A model generated the notes under the pieces. The model did not search any database and was not told the origin of the DNA. It saw only the letters and a program-made list of their open reading frames with translations. 64,000 bases of DNA from Pseudomonas extremaustralis (GTDB taxonomy: Bacteria > Pseudomonadota > Gammaproteobacteria > Pseudomonadales > Pseudomonadaceae): positions 5,393,001 through 5,457,000 of the forward strand of contig NZ_LT629689.1 of NCBI RefSeq assembly GCF_900102035.1. The letters run 5' to 3'. Shown piece after piece: positions 8,972-17,928 of this stretch. Both the position numbers and the translations under genes were made by a program. Within the stretch, counting starts at the first letter, position 1. Each line of letters opens with the position of its first letter.

Positions 8972-9742
8972 ATGACCACGAATGTAATCAGCCTGGTGTC
9001 CATCGGCGCCCACCCCACCTCCGGCCGCCCGCGCCGCGCCGAACAGGATGCGCGCGCGGTCGAATTGGGCCTGCAAATGGCGGGGGATAAGTTGCAGGTG
9101 CTGCACGCCGGCGACATTGCCGAACCGACCTTGCGCAGTTACCTGGGCATGGGCTTGCCCCAACTGCATGTGCTCGAACAACCGGCGGGCAGCGATGCCT
9201 TGCCGGTGCTCAGTGAATATTTGCGCGAGTCCGGCGCCCAGGTGGTGCTCGCCGGCAGCCAGGCCGAAACCGGTGAAGGTTCGGGGATGTTGCCGTTCCT
9301 GCTCGCCGAGCAACTGGGCTGGCCGTTGATTGTCGGGCTGGCGCAGGTGGAGTCCATCGACGGCGGCATCGCCCATGTGCTGCAAGCCTTGCCACGGGGC
9401 CAGCGGCGGCGCCTGAAGGTGCGTCTGCCGTTCCTGGCCACGGTAGACAACGCCGCGCCCAAGCCACGCCAGAGCGCCTACGGCCCGGCGCAACGCGGGG
9501 AACTGGCGGCCCATGAGGTCGAGGTCGAAGAGGACGAATTATTCGCCGGCGCCCAGCTGAATCCCGCCAAGCCACGGCCCAAGCGTCTCAAGGTGATCAA
9601 GGCCAAGAGCGGCGCCGACCGCATGAAAGCCGCGACGGCCAAGGCCAGCGGTGGCGGCGGGCAAGTGCTCAAGGGCCTGAGCGCCGAAGACGGCGCGCAA
9701 GCGATCCTCAAGCTGCTGATCGAAGAAGGCGTCGTGCGCTGA
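8972..9742 (+). CDS. Electron transfer flavoprotein beta-like subunit of the dgc operon
   Basis: 256 residues. Start chosen at ATG 8972, because the earlier ATG 8966 sits directly against the AGGAA ribosome-binding site (8961-8965). The fold is that of ETF beta: an N-terminal ISLVSIGAHP strand, then QVVLAGSQAETGEGSGMLPFL and PLIVGLAQVESIDGG for AMP/FAD contacts. The C-terminal region (about 170-256) is lysine- and alanine-rich (KPRPKRLKVIKAKSG) and unusual for EtfB. It is last in the dgc operon and converges on the secretin gene, 28 nt apart, with no clear terminator between them. Confidence 0.85.
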   Translation: MTTNVISLVSIGAHPTSGRPRRAEQDARAVELGLQMAGDKLQVLHAGDIAEPTLRSYLGMGLPQLHVLEQPAGSDALPVLSEYLRESGAQVVLAGSQAETGEGSGMLPFLLAEQLGWPLIVGLAQVESIDGGIAHVLQALPRGQRRRLKVRLPFLATVDNAAPKPRQSAYGPAQRGELAAHEVEVEEDELFAGAQLNPAKPRPKRLKVIKAKSGADRMKAATAKASGGGGQVLKGLSAEDGAQAILKLLIEEGVVR

Positions 9743-9770
9743 CCCGCCCCTACCGCCATCGCTCCTACCG

Positions 9771-11699
9771 TCAAGGTGGTGGGGGTGGTGGGGCGGCGGG
9801 TTTGGGTACCAGTTCCGGCAACGGCGGCGGCAAGGCCTGCCATGTCGCGTCCGGCTGCTGCATCGGCGGTGGCAGCGGGGGCAAGGCGTCGCCGCCGCTC
9901 GGTTTGAGGATCATTTTGTCGGTGGTGTCGCGCAGGATCATGCCTTCGGTCGAACTGCGCGCCTCGGTGCCGCTGTGGAAGGTGCTGATCTGGGAAATCG
10001 GCAGGTCCAGGTTGCGTTCGATCCTGGGCGTGAGCAGCAGGATGATTTCGGTCTTTTGCTGGGTGGTGACCTGGGTACCGAACAGCTTGTTGCCGAGCCA
10101 TGGGATCTGGCTCAACCATGGCAATCCTGAACCTTCCTCGACGTCGGCCGTGCGGATCAACCCCGAGACGATCTGGGTTTCATTGTTGCGCGCGGTCAAC
10201 AGGGTCTTGGTCGAGCGCGACCCCAGCTCAAACGTGGCCGGTACGTTTTCCGAGCCGGGAATGCGTTTGGTGATGTGGCTCATCTCTACGTTCAATTCCA
10301 GGTTCACCTCATCGCTCAGGCTGATGATGGGCTTGAGGCGGATTTGCAGGCCCACGTCCTGGTAAGACACCGACGAGGTGGTGACCTGGTTGGCGGTGGT
10401 CGTGGTGACTACCGGAATCTTGTCGCCGATATTGACCTCGGCCTCTTCGCGGTTACGCACCCGCACGCGCGGGTTGGCCAGGGTCACGGTGTTGCCGCTG
10501 CGCTGCAGCATATTGATCCGCGCCGAGGTGCTGCCGGCGTCCAGCAGGATGTTGTCGCTGTTGAGGCCGCGCAGCGCGCTGAGGGGCGTGCCCGCCAGCC
10601 CGGCCGGTACATTCGCCAGGTTGCCCACGGACAGGCCGATCGCATCCGGGTAGTCGATACCCAGGTTCTTCTCGTCGGTCACCGCCACTTCCAGCACTTG
10701 AATGCCGATGGTCACTTCCGCCTGGGCGATGTCCAGCGCTTCCACCAGTTTTTCCACGGCACTCAAAGTGTCGAGCCCGTCGCGCACGATCACCGCGTTG
10801 AGGCGTTCGTCCACCAGCACCTCCTTGGGCTTGAGGGTTTGTTTGATCTCGGCGGCGACAACCTTGGCTTCGCCATGGCTGAGGTAGAAAGTGCGCACCG
10901 CGAGCTCGCGGTATTCGCGTTCCTTGTCCGGGCGCCGGGGGTAAATCAGCAGGGTGTTGTTGTTGAGGATTTTCTTTTCCAGGCCTTGGGTGGTCAGCAG
11001 CAGGTTGAGCGCGTCCTCGGCGGTGGTGCGGCTGGCGGTCAGGCTTGCCGAGGCGCTGGGGTTGACGTCCTTGTCGATGACAAAGTTGACCCCGGACAAG
11101 CGGGCGATGGTCTCGAAAATCGTGGTCAGGCTTTGCGCGCTGAATTCCAGACTCAGCGGTTTGCGCATGGCTTCGGACAGGTCGGCGCTGAGGTAATCGG
11201 CGCTCACCAGTTCACGGGTCAGGGCGTTGCGAAAATCCAGGGCCTCTCGGTAGTTGGGCTTTTGCGCGATGATCTGGCGCACCAGGTTAAGGGCTTCCAC
11301 CGGGTTGGCGCGCTTCATTTCATAGGCCCGGGCCAGTTGCGGGCGCAGTTGTTTCATCGCCTGGATGTTCTGGATTTCCTGGCGCGCGCCGAGGTTGGCG
11401 GGGTCGTATTTGAGGATGGTTTCCAGGGCCCGCAGGGCCGCCGCATCGTCACCGCGCATCAGCGCGGTGCTGGCCTCGCGGCTGTATTGGGCGACCAGTA
11501 ATTCCAGGTTGCTGAATTGCGCGGTGCGCAATTGCACGTCGTCGGGGGCTTGCCTGGATTCGGCCTGCAACACTTCCACCGAGCGCACGATGTCGCCTTT
11601 CTGGCGCAGCTCATCGCTCTGCTTGATCGCCCGCTGGGTTTCGCACCCGACCAGCACCAGCAGTGCCAGGCTCAAGGGGCCCCACGGAGGTATGCTCAT
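9771..11699 (-). CDS. Outer-membrane secretin lipoprotein of a T2SS-like system (GspD/PilQ family)
   Basis: 642 residues. The N-terminus is a lipoprotein signal with lipobox LVGC (Cys19), suggesting self-piloting to the outer membrane. Next come a helical TPR-like region (about 20-165), an STN-like domain (KPLSLEFSAQSLTTIFETIA), one N1-type secretin repeat (RTFYLSHGEAKVVAAEI) and the secretin core ending near LLLTPRIERN. The last 70 residues are proline-rich. It would form the outer-membrane pore through which the pseudopilus pushes folded substrate. It is the last gene of the minus-strand operon that begins at 20847. The domain order is closer to MSHA/PilQ-type lipoprotein secretins than to classical XcpQ. 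Confidence 0.9.
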   Translation of the reverse strand: MSIPPWGPLSLALLVLVGCETQRAIKQSDELRQKGDIVRSVEVLQAESRQAPDDVQLRTAQFSNLELLVAQYSREASTALMRGDDAAALRALETILKYDPANLGARQEIQNIQAMKQLRPQLARAYEMKRANPVEALNLVRQIIAQKPNYREALDFRNALTRELVSADYLSADLSEAMRKPLSLEFSAQSLTTIFETIARLSGVNFVIDKDVNPSASASLTASRTTAEDALNLLLTTQGLEKKILNNNTLLIYPRRPDKEREYRELAVRTFYLSHGEAKVVAAEIKQTLKPKEVLVDERLNAVIVRDGLDTLSAVEKLVEALDIAQAEVTIGIQVLEVAVTDEKNLGIDYPDAIGLSVGNLANVPAGLAGTPLSALRGLNSDNILLDAGSTSARINMLQRSGNTVTLANPRVRVRNREEAEVNIGDKIPVVTTTTANQVTTSSVSYQDVGLQIRLKPIISLSDEVNLELNVEMSHITKRIPGSENVPATFELGSRSTKTLLTARNNETQIVSGLIRTADVEEGSGLPWLSQIPWLGNKLFGTQVTTQQKTEIILLLTPRIERNLDLPISQISTFHSGTEARSSTEGMILRDTTDKMILKPSGGDALPPLPPPMQQPDATWQALPPPLPELVPKPAAPPPPPP

Positions 11700-11717
11700 G
11701 ATCGTGTCCTGCCCGTG

Positions 11718-12209
11718 TCAGTGGTTGTCCAGGCGCAAGGTGCTGGCATGCTTGAGGGGCATGTAGGTCAGCACCACCACGCTGTCGGTGAGCTTGTCCA
11801 AGCGGTAGTGCGCGTCGAGCATCTTGCCCGGCACGATGCGTCCGGGCACCGAGCAGCGGTTGCACAGGGTGTACTGGTTGCCGTTGCCGCTGAGCACGAC
11901 GATTTTTGCCTGGTGCTCGTAGCGCCACTGCGCACTCACGCGAAACGGCAGCGGCGGCGGCTTGGGCGGCGTGGTGTCGACCGGTGGCGGCGGCGGTGGC
12001 GGCGGGTTCCAGGATTGGCTGGGGAACAGGTCGACCGTCGTCGCCGGCGTTGGTGTGACCGGCCGCGCTGGCGGCGCCGGCTCGAGCGGGCGGGTGGCGA
12101 CCGGCGTGGCTGTCTGGGTGGGGCTGTCGGGTGTTTCCTGCCAGAACAGCCAGGCGCAGCCCACCAGGGTGAGCAGCAGCAATACGCGCAGATACAGCGG
12201 CAGCTTCAT
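11718..12209 (-). CDS. PilP/GspC-like periplasmic linker protein
   Basis: 163 residues from ATG 12207-12209, overlapping the preceding stop (ATGA). One N-terminal membrane anchor (LYLRVLLLLTLVGCAWLFW) is followed by a long proline/threonine-rich linker (about 30-80, including a run of eight prolines). A small C-terminal beta domain (FRVSAQWRYEHQAKIVVLSG... to the end) contains a CNRC pair. This layout matches inner-membrane proteins that link the platform to the secretin (PilP, GspC). A PilP-type lipid anchor is not evident: the Cys in VGCAW lies inside the membrane segment. Assigned mainly from position and architecture. Confidence 0.7.
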   Translation of the reverse strand: MKLPLYLRVLLLLTLVGCAWLFWQETPDSPTQTATPVATRPLEPAPPARPVTPTPATTVDLFPSQSWNPPPPPPPPVDTTPPKPPPLPFRVSAQWRYEHQAKIVVLSGNGNQYTLCNRCSVPGRIVPGKMLDAHYRLDKLTDSVVVLTYMPLKHASTLRLDNH

Positions 12210-12742
12210 TCCACCACCCCCAGCACGCTCAGTTTGAGGTTGATGTTCAGCATGCCGCTGCTGATGGCCTTGCGTTCCAGGGTGAGGCTTTCGATGCGCA
12301 CCGCCGGTTCGCGTGCCATCTCGTTCAGCACCTCGCGCAACAGGCTGTAGGGGCCGGTGAGGGGGATTTCCACCTCCAGGCGTTGCAGCCCGGTGTCGCC
12401 GGGGGCGGAGTACGCTAGGTTGGTCTGCTCGATGAGGAAACCGCGTTGGGCGAGCAAGCCCAGGAGTTTTTCCAGGCGCGGGGCGAAGTCCTCGGCGCCG
12501 GGCATTTTTTCTACCGCCACCGGCTCCGTGACCTGAACCTCCTGGGGCTGTTCGGCGATGCCGGCTTCCAGCTCCTGGCGCCGTTGTTGGTCGCTGATCA
12601 GCGCCGGACGAATCACCGCCACGTCGATCAACAGCGCCGCCGCCATCATGCCCAGTGCCAGCAGCCCCCAGAACCCCAGGCGTTGCCGGCACTGCATCAG
12701 CTGCCAGCGCAGGCGCGGCATATGGCGGCTGAGGGCGTCCAT
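12206..12742 (-). CDS. PilO/GspM-like inner-membrane platform protein
   Basis: 178 residues: a short cytoplasmic N-terminus, one membrane helix (GFWGLLALGMMAAALLI, about 23-40), a coiled segment and a ferredoxin-like periplasmic domain (LQRLEVEIPLTGPYSLLREVL). That is the PilO/GspM design. The gene lies between the PilN-like and PilP-like genes, in the same order as in type IV pilus operons. Its stop overlaps the PilP-like start. Sequence identity to canonical GspM looks weak, so the call rests on topology, size and order. Confidence 0.75.
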   Translation of the reverse strand: MDALSRHMPRLRWQLMQCRQRLGFWGLLALGMMAAALLIDVAVIRPALISDQQRRQELEAGIAEQPQEVQVTEPVAVEKMPGAEDFAPRLEKLLGLLAQRGFLIEQTNLAYSAPGDTGLQRLEVEIPLTGPYSLLREVLNEMAREPAVRIESLTLERKAISSGMLNINLKLSVLGVVE

Positions 12743-12748
12743 CGGCGG

Positions 12749-13303
12749 CTACCCTGCGCCAACGCTGAGTTTGACCTGCACCGGGTGTTGCGGGTCGTCG
12801 GTCTTGCGCATGCTCTGTTGCAGGTTCACCTGTACGCCGGGCTGGGCTTGCAGCCGTTCGACAAAGCGAAAGGCATCGCCGAGCGCCTTGGCCTCCAGCT
12901 CCAGGTTCAGCCGTTGTGCCTGGGTGTTGACCTCCAGGCGCGTCAGGGCAATGTCCCGGGACCAGGCCTGGGCCACGGCGTCCATCAAGGCGAAGGGGCT
13001 GGCCGATTGCTGGGCGAAGGCCGCCAACTGTTGTTTTTGCGCGGGCGACAGGCGGATCGCTGCCTGGATCAGTTGCTCCTGGCGACGCGTCAGCTGGATA
13101 AATTGCTGCTCTTGTTCATCGGTCTGCCGTTGCAGGTCTTGCATGTGTTGCCACTGCTGCCAGGTGCTGAACGACAGCACGGCGGCGCCCAGCCACAGCG
13201 CGGCCACCCAGGCCCGTCGAGGGGCGCCGGGGTGCTGGAAATCGACGTTGGGCGCACGGGGTGCGCGCAGCGCTTGCCAGAAGCGCATGAGCCTGGGGTT
13301 CAT
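12749..13303 (-). CDS. PilN-like inner-membrane platform protein (GspL C-terminal half equivalent)
   Basis: 184 residues from ATG 13301-13303, overlapping the stop of the PilM-like gene (ATGA). A basic cytoplasmic N-terminus, one membrane helix (RAWVAALWLGAAVLSFSTW, about 34-52), a glutamine-rich coiled coil (QDLQRQTDEQEQQFIQ) and a ferredoxin-like domain with SRDIALTRLEV are seen. This is the PilN layout. In ordinary T2SS the PilM and PilN parts are fused as GspL. Here they are two coupled genes, so the platform is of the split, pilus-like kind. Confidence 0.78.
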   Translation of the reverse strand: MNPRLMRFWQALRAPRAPNVDFQHPGAPRRAWVAALWLGAAVLSFSTWQQWQHMQDLQRQTDEQEQQFIQLTRRQEQLIQAAIRLSPAQKQQLAAFAQQSASPFALMDAVAQAWSRDIALTRLEVNTQAQRLNLELEAKALGDAFRFVERLQAQPGVQVNLQQSMRKTDDPQHPVQVKLSVGAG

Positions 13304-14025
13304 ACCGAGGGTTCCTCCAGCCACGGGTGCAAGGGCCCCAGGCGTTCGTCCGTCGGGGTGTTGGCGACCACTCGCAGGGGCAGTGCGGCTCGCTCCACCA
13401 AGAGGCCGGCGGTGAACAGGTTGTCGTTCAAGGCACTGTCGGGCTGGGTCGGGATCGCACACACCTGGTCAAGCACGCCGTGCTGTCGATACAGGCAACT
13501 GAGGCCTTCGGCTTCGGGGACCGCCAGCACGCAGTCGTCGGGCAAGTGTCGCCAATACCGGCGGGCGACGGCCGTCAGCAGCGGCTCGCAAGTGACCAGG
13601 GGCAAATGGTGCAGCTTGAACAGGTCGCGCAGGTCGTGCAGCAAGTCCCGCGGCGTGGCGACCGCCAGGCGTTGCTGGCCGAACGCGCCGTCGGCGAGCT
13701 GCACCTGCCAGGCCGGCAGGTCGAGGCCCGCCTGCTGGCTGAACGTGGCTTCGGCGAAGCCCTGCCAGTCGTCGCTGCTGTACAGGCCGGTCTGCCAGGG
13801 CAGCATCAGGTAGTGCACATGGGGGAAACCCAGCAGCAGTGTGGCCCGGTCGAGAAACCGCACAGGCCCGCGCGGCACCTGTTCGAGCAGCTCGGCGCAG
13901 GCCGTCAGGGGGGCGCCGGCACTGCGCGCGCGCCACACCGGCGCGCCCCGCCAGCGTGCCCGCGCGGCCCATTCGGCGCCGGCGCTGTGCAGCCACGCCA
14001 CATGCTCAATAAAGGGAAATGACAC
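13300..14025 (-). CDS. PilM/GspL-cytoplasmic-domain-like protein
   Basis: 241 residues. Start placed at GTG 14023-14025, 8 nt behind a strong AAGGAG site lying inside the end of the ATPase gene (20-nt overlap). The alternative ATG at 14118 lies deep in the gspE coding region. No membrane segment is seen. It probably has the actin-like fold of PilM/GspL cytoplasmic domains (VRFLDRATLLLGF, LPLVTCEPLL, CVLAVPEAEGLSCLYRQ) and would connect the GspE ATPase to the PilN-like subunit. It is shorter than PilM (about 350) and lacks an obvious ATP-binding loop. The assignment relies partly on gene order. Confidence 0.65.
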   Translation of the reverse strand: MSFPFIEHVAWLHSAGAEWAARARWRGAPVWRARSAGAPLTACAELLEQVPRGPVRFLDRATLLLGFPHVHYLMLPWQTGLYSSDDWQGFAEATFSQQAGLDLPAWQVQLADGAFGQQRLAVATPRDLLHDLRDLFKLHHLPLVTCEPLLTAVARRYWRHLPDDCVLAVPEAEGLSCLYRQHGVLDQVCAIPTQPDSALNDNLFTAGLLVERAALPLRVVANTPTDERLGPLHPWLEEPSV

Positions 14026-15643
14026 GGTGGATCTCCTTGAGCGTGGTGTGGCCCAAGGCGGCATGGGCCAGGGCGATATCGCGGATAAACACATGGCCGG
14101 CGTCTCGCGCCAGTTCACGCAAGGTGGATGCTGAGCTGCGCTTGAGCAGACCCTCTTTGATCGAGTCGTTCAGGCTCAGCACTTCGGCCAGGGCGAGCCG
14201 GCCGCGATAACCGGTGTGACGGCAGGCGTCGCAGCCTTTGCCTTCGCGATAGGCCCCGTTGTCGAGTTGGGCCTCGGGCAATTGCGCCAGGCGGGCGATG
14301 TCCGCGTCGGGGCGAGTCTCTACGCCGCAGTCCGGGCAGACGCGTCGCACCAGGCGTTGGGCGACAACGCCATTGAGGGCTTCGACGAAACTCGCCGGGT
14401 CCACGTCCATGTAGGTGAAGCGCTCCAGCACGCTGAACGCGCTGTTGGCATGCACCGAAGACATCACCAGGTGCCCGGTCAGCGCCGCCTGCACCGCGAT
14501 GCCGGCGGTTTCGCCATCGCGGATTTCCCCCACCAGAATGGTGTCCGGGTCATGGCGCAGGATCGAGCGCAGGCCACGGGCGAACGTCAGGCCCTTCTTG
14601 TCGTTGACCGGGATTTGCAACACGCCGGGCAGTTCGTATTCCACCGGGTCTTCGATGGTGATGATTTTTTTCTCGCCGGTGTTGGTCTCCGACAAGGCCG
14701 CATACAAGGTGGTGGATTTGCCGCTGCCGGTGGGACCGGTCACCAGCAACATGCCGTAGGGTTCGCTGGCCAGCACGCGGATGCGCGCGATGGTGTCGGC
14801 GTCCAGCCCCAGGTTGGCCAGGCTCAGGGATTCGCCGCGCTGGGATTTGTCGAGAATCCGCAGCACCGCATCCTCGCCGTGGATGCTGGGCATGATCGAC
14901 ACGCGAAAATCCACTTCGCGGCCCTGGATTTTCATCTTGAAGCGCCCGTCCTGGGGCACCCGCCGCTCGCCGATATCCAGCTCCGACAGGACCTTGAGGC
15001 GCGACAGTGCCTGCTCCGCCATGTCCATGCCGCTGGCTTGGCCCATCTGCTGCAACACGCCGTCGATGCGGTACTTGATGACCAGGCCCTGCGGGGTGGT
15101 TTCCACGTGGATATCGCTGGCACGACTTTGCAGGGCATCGAACAGCATGGAGTTGACCAGGCGCACCACGGGGTTGTCGTCGCGGGCGATGCTGCTCAGG
15201 GAAATCTCCTGGGCAGCCTGGCCGACCGGGCCGTTTTCGTCGGCTTCGCCGAAGGGCTGCATGACCCGTTGGCTGGCTTCGGCCTGGGTCAACTGGGCCT
15301 TGACCGCACCGGGCAGGCTCATCGCCAGGGGCAACTGGCGCAGGGTGGCGCTGGATTGCAGCCAGTAGCGGCTGGCCAGGGTGAACGGGTCGCCGAGCAC
15401 CAGGCACGGCTCGCCCTCGTGGTCCACGGGTAATACGTTGTGGATCAGCGCCAGGGGCAGCGCCAGCAGATCGAAGCGCCAATGCTCGCTCAACTGCTGC
15501 GGCGCAATGGCGCGCAGGCCCAGGGGCCGGGCGATGGTCGCCAACTGGTCGGGCGCCTGCTCGAGCACCTCCAGCAAATAGCGGGACAGGCTGATGCCGC
15601 GTTGCGCCGCGAGGGCTTGCCATTGGTGTGTCTGCTCGCTCAT
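14006..15643 (-). CDS. gspE: GspE/PilB-type secretion ATPase
   Basis: 545 residues. N-terminal GspE domain (about 1-150), then the hexameric ATPase core: Walker A GPTGSGKST (303-311), Asp box, Walker B ILVGEIRDGE and a His box near LTGHLVMSSVHAN. A tetracysteine zinc motif (CPDCG ... CDAC) follows near residue 440, as in GspE and PilB. It powers pseudopilus assembly in the cytoplasm. The GspF gene ends 4 nt upstream and the PilM-like gene starts inside this gene's end, so the operon is tightly coupled. All catalytic motifs are intact. Confidence 0.95.
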   Translation of the reverse strand: MSEQTHQWQALAAQRGISLSRYLLEVLEQAPDQLATIARPLGLRAIAPQQLSEHWRFDLLALPLALIHNVLPVDHEGEPCLVLGDPFTLASRYWLQSSATLRQLPLAMSLPGAVKAQLTQAEASQRVMQPFGEADENGPVGQAAQEISLSSIARDDNPVVRLVNSMLFDALQSRASDIHVETTPQGLVIKYRIDGVLQQMGQASGMDMAEQALSRLKVLSELDIGERRVPQDGRFKMKIQGREVDFRVSIMPSIHGEDAVLRILDKSQRGESLSLANLGLDADTIARIRVLASEPYGMLLVTGPTGSGKSTTLYAALSETNTGEKKIITIEDPVEYELPGVLQIPVNDKKGLTFARGLRSILRHDPDTILVGEIRDGETAGIAVQAALTGHLVMSSVHANSAFSVLERFTYMDVDPASFVEALNGVVAQRLVRRVCPDCGVETRPDADIARLAQLPEAQLDNGAYREGKGCDACRHTGYRGRLALAEVLSLNDSIKEGLLKRSSASTLRELARDAGHVFIRDIALAHAALGHTTLKEIHRVISLY

Positions 15644-15647
15644 CTCG

Positions 15648-16832
15648 CTACCCCTGGATGGAACCGGCCAGCTCGAAAATCGGCATGTACAACATGAACA
15701 CGATCAGGCCGATCAACCCGCCCACCACCAGCATCAACAACGGCTCGAATACCTTGCTGAACAGTTCGATGGCGCGTTCCAGGGCTTCGTCGTGGAACTG
15801 CGCAATGCGTTCGCACATCGCCGCCAGCTCGCCGCTTTGCTCGCCCACCCGCAGCAGGCGTTCGGCGACGGCGGTGGTCAGTTGGTGGCGGGCCAGGGAG
15901 GTGGACAAGGGCTGGCCGGCCTGGATATCGGTCATGGCGTGGCGCAGGTCGGCCTGGCGTTCCGCCGGCAGCAGCGCGCCGGACAGCGCCACGGCGGTGA
16001 CCACCGGCATGCCGCCCATCAGCAACATGCCGGCGGTGCGATAAAAGCGCGCGAGGACGAACAGCGTGCGCTGCGCCCCCAGGCTGGGGATTTTCCACAG
16101 CAGGCGGGCCGCGCGCTGCTTGAAGGCGGCGCTGCGCAACAACAGCACCAGGCCGCCCACGGCCAGCACCAGGCCGGTGAGCAACAGGTTGCCCTGGGTC
16201 TGCACCAGGTCGCCCCACCACACCATCAGGCGCGCGGTGGCGGGCAGGTCGGCCACGGCGTCGAACACGGCGGCAAAACGCGGGATCACGAAAAACAGCA
16301 GGAACACCAGAATCAACGCCCCCACGCTGAGCACCACCATCGGGTACATCAGCGCGCCGCTGACGCGTTTTTTCACCGCTTCCAGGTGCGCTTCGAAATG
16401 GTGATAACGCCGCAGCGCCACCGACAGTTGCCCGCTGTGTTCGGAGGACGCCACGGTGGCGATCAGCAGGGACGGGAACACCTCGGGCTTGAGTTGCAGG
16501 GCTTTGGACAATGAATTGCCCTGGTACATCGACGCCAGCAAGTCGCTCATCACCTGGCGATTGATCCCCGGCGCGGCCTTGTCGCGCAGGGTTTCCACGG
16601 CTTCCACCAGCACCAGGCCGGCGTCCAGCAACACCACCAGTTCCTGGATGAACAGGCCCAGGGCGAAGCGCGCGCGCCGGCCCGGCCACCGGAGTTGGCG
16701 GCGCGCCTGCAACGAGATCACTTGGGCGCCGTCGGCCTGCAACTGGTGGCGGGCCTGGTCGACGTCGAGGGCTTGCACGCGCAGGGTGTGCAGATGGCCG
16801 TCCCGCACGATACGGGCGTCGAAGTCGATCAT
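15648..16832 (-). CDS. gspF: GspF/PilC-type inner-membrane platform protein
   Basis: 394 residues from ATG 16830-16832, overlapping the stop of the transglycosylase gene (ATGA). Two tandem GspF domains (about 65-190 and 265-390) each end in hydrophobic segments (ALMYPMVVLSVGALILVFLL; LLMLVVGGLIGLIVFMLYM). The signature EHSGQLSVALRRYHHFE in the first domain and EQSGELAAMCERIAQFHDE in the second are clear. It is the polytopic core on which the pseudopilus is assembled. The family assignment is firm. Confidence 0.95.
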   Translation of the reverse strand: MIDFDARIVRDGHLHTLRVQALDVDQARHQLQADGAQVISLQARRQLRWPGRRARFALGLFIQELVVLLDAGLVLVEAVETLRDKAAPGINRQVMSDLLASMYQGNSLSKALQLKPEVFPSLLIATVASSEHSGQLSVALRRYHHFEAHLEAVKKRVSGALMYPMVVLSVGALILVFLLFFVIPRFAAVFDAVADLPATARLMVWWGDLVQTQGNLLLTGLVLAVGGLVLLLRSAAFKQRAARLLWKIPSLGAQRTLFVLARFYRTAGMLLMGGMPVVTAVALSGALLPAERQADLRHAMTDIQAGQPLSTSLARHQLTTAVAERLLRVGEQSGELAAMCERIAQFHDEALERAIELFSKVFEPLLMLVVGGLIGLIVFMLYMPIFELAGSIQG

Positions 16833-17293
16833 GGCGTTTGCCTCGCCAACTGCTGGCGCTGTTGCAGCAATTGGCCGTAATAGCGCCACACGGCCGCCGC
16901 ATAGTGGGCGCGGCGGCTGTCACGTTGCGGCCCGGTGCCGGCGTTGTAGGCGCCCACCGCTTGCCAGCCGTAGCCTTTTTCGCGGATGAACCCGGCCAGA
17001 ATCCACGCGCCGACGATCACGCTGGTACAGGGCTGGCTGATCAGGTGCTGTTCGGTGATGCCGTATTGCGCCAGCGTGGGCAAGTGACGGCTGTTGATTT
17101 GCATCAGGCCGATGTCGCGGCTGCCGTCGCTGTTGACGTTGCGGGCCATGGGGTTGAGGCCGGACTCGACCTTGGCGATGGCGTAGAGCAAGAGCGGATC
17201 GACGTGGTAGCGACTGGCTGCCAGCTGCCAGCAATTGGCCAGGGCCGGGCCGCTCAGGCACAGCCAGAACAGGGTGATCCACACCGTGCGCAT
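16829..17293 (-). CDS. Lytic transglycosylase (SLT fold) in the T2SS-like operon
   Basis: 154 residues from ATG 17291-17293. A Sec signal peptide (MRTVWITLFWLCLSGPALA) precedes a compact SLT domain with the catalytic Glu in AKVESGLNP and the GLMQIN, AYNAGTG and Ala/Tyr-rich C-terminal motifs. It cleaves peptidoglycan glycan strands. VirB1/PilT-like transglycosylases of this size open the wall for secretion machines and pili. The position between the major pseudopilin gene and gspF, 7 nt after the former and overlapping the latter, supports that job here. Classical Xcp/Hxc operons lack it. Confidence 0.9.
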   Translation of the reverse strand: MRTVWITLFWLCLSGPALANCWQLAASRYHVDPLLLYAIAKVESGLNPMARNVNSDGSRDIGLMQINSRHLPTLAQYGITEQHLISQPCTSVIVGAWILAGFIREKGYGWQAVGAYNAGTGPQRDSRRAHYAAAVWRYYGQLLQQRQQLARQTP

Positions 17294-17300
17294 GGCCGGC

Positions 17301-17735
17301 TCACAGTCCGAACACAATGTCGGCGTTGGTGCCTTCCCCGCCGGCCTTGCCATCGCGACCGAGGGAGATGATCTCCACCTCGTTGGGGGGCGTGCCGGGA
17401 TTTTTGTACTGGTAGGGATTGTTCCACGGGTCTGGCGGCGTGGCCTTGGGCAAGTACGGGCCGTGCCAGTTCGGTTCGCTGGCGGGCCGTTCGCTCAGGG
17501 CGTTGAGCCCCAGCGTTTCGGCGGGGTAGTGGCCATTGTCCAGGCGATATTGGTTCAGGGCATCGCCCAGGGACTTCATCTGGCCCTTGGCGGTTTGCAC
17601 CTTGGCCAGCTCCAGGCGGTCGAACATCTTGGGGCCGACGTACCCGGCGAGCAACGCGATGATCAGCAGAACGACCAGCAATTCCAGCAGGGTAAAACCG
17701 GCGTGGGGTCTGTGGATAACTGAGGGAATGGCCAT
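17301..17735 (-). CDS. gspG: Major pseudopilin GspG
   Basis: 144 residues. Type III (prepilin) signal with Gly-Phe cleavage and Glu5 (HAGFTLLELLVVLLIIALL), then the GspG body with LDNGHYPAETLGLNAL, GPYLPKATPPDPWNNPYQYK and a C-terminal LGRDGKAGGEGTNADI segment. These are the alpha-beta loop and Ca-site region typical of GspG, and the length is normal. It would be processed by the PilD prepilin peptidase, which is not encoded in this window. It starts at ATG 17733-17735, downstream of a 190-nt gap that follows the LPMO gene. Confidence 0.95.
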   Translation of the reverse strand: MAIPSVIHRPHAGFTLLELLVVLLIIALLAGYVGPKMFDRLELAKVQTAKGQMKSLGDALNQYRLDNGHYPAETLGLNALSERPASEPNWHGPYLPKATPPDPWNNPYQYKNPGTPPNEVEIISLGRDGKAGGEGTNADIVFGL

Positions 17736-17856
17736 GGGAATACCCTGTTGGGAGTGCCAAGGTACGGCGGTTATGTCTCAATCTCCCGGCCCGCTGTAGA
17801 GCGGGCACCGCCGGTAGTACGTCGATACATACCCTTACAACTGTAGCGTTTGCCGA

Positions 17857-17882
17857 TATAAGGCGCCGTGAGGCGCCCTATA
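17857..17882. repeat. Hairpin-forming inverted repeat between the LPMO gene and gspG
   Basis: TATAAGGCGCC and GGCGCCCTATA face each other across a GTGA loop (one mismatch). There is no T tract on the minus-strand side. It could attenuate transcription or stabilise the mRNA end between the LPMO gene and gspG, and so set different expression for cargo and machine. The rest of the gap (17736-17928) shows no gene. Confidence 0.5.
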
Positions 17883-17928
17883 ACGTTTGGCTCTTGTGTT
17901 TATTGGCTTAATGCATATGCCCATGGGC

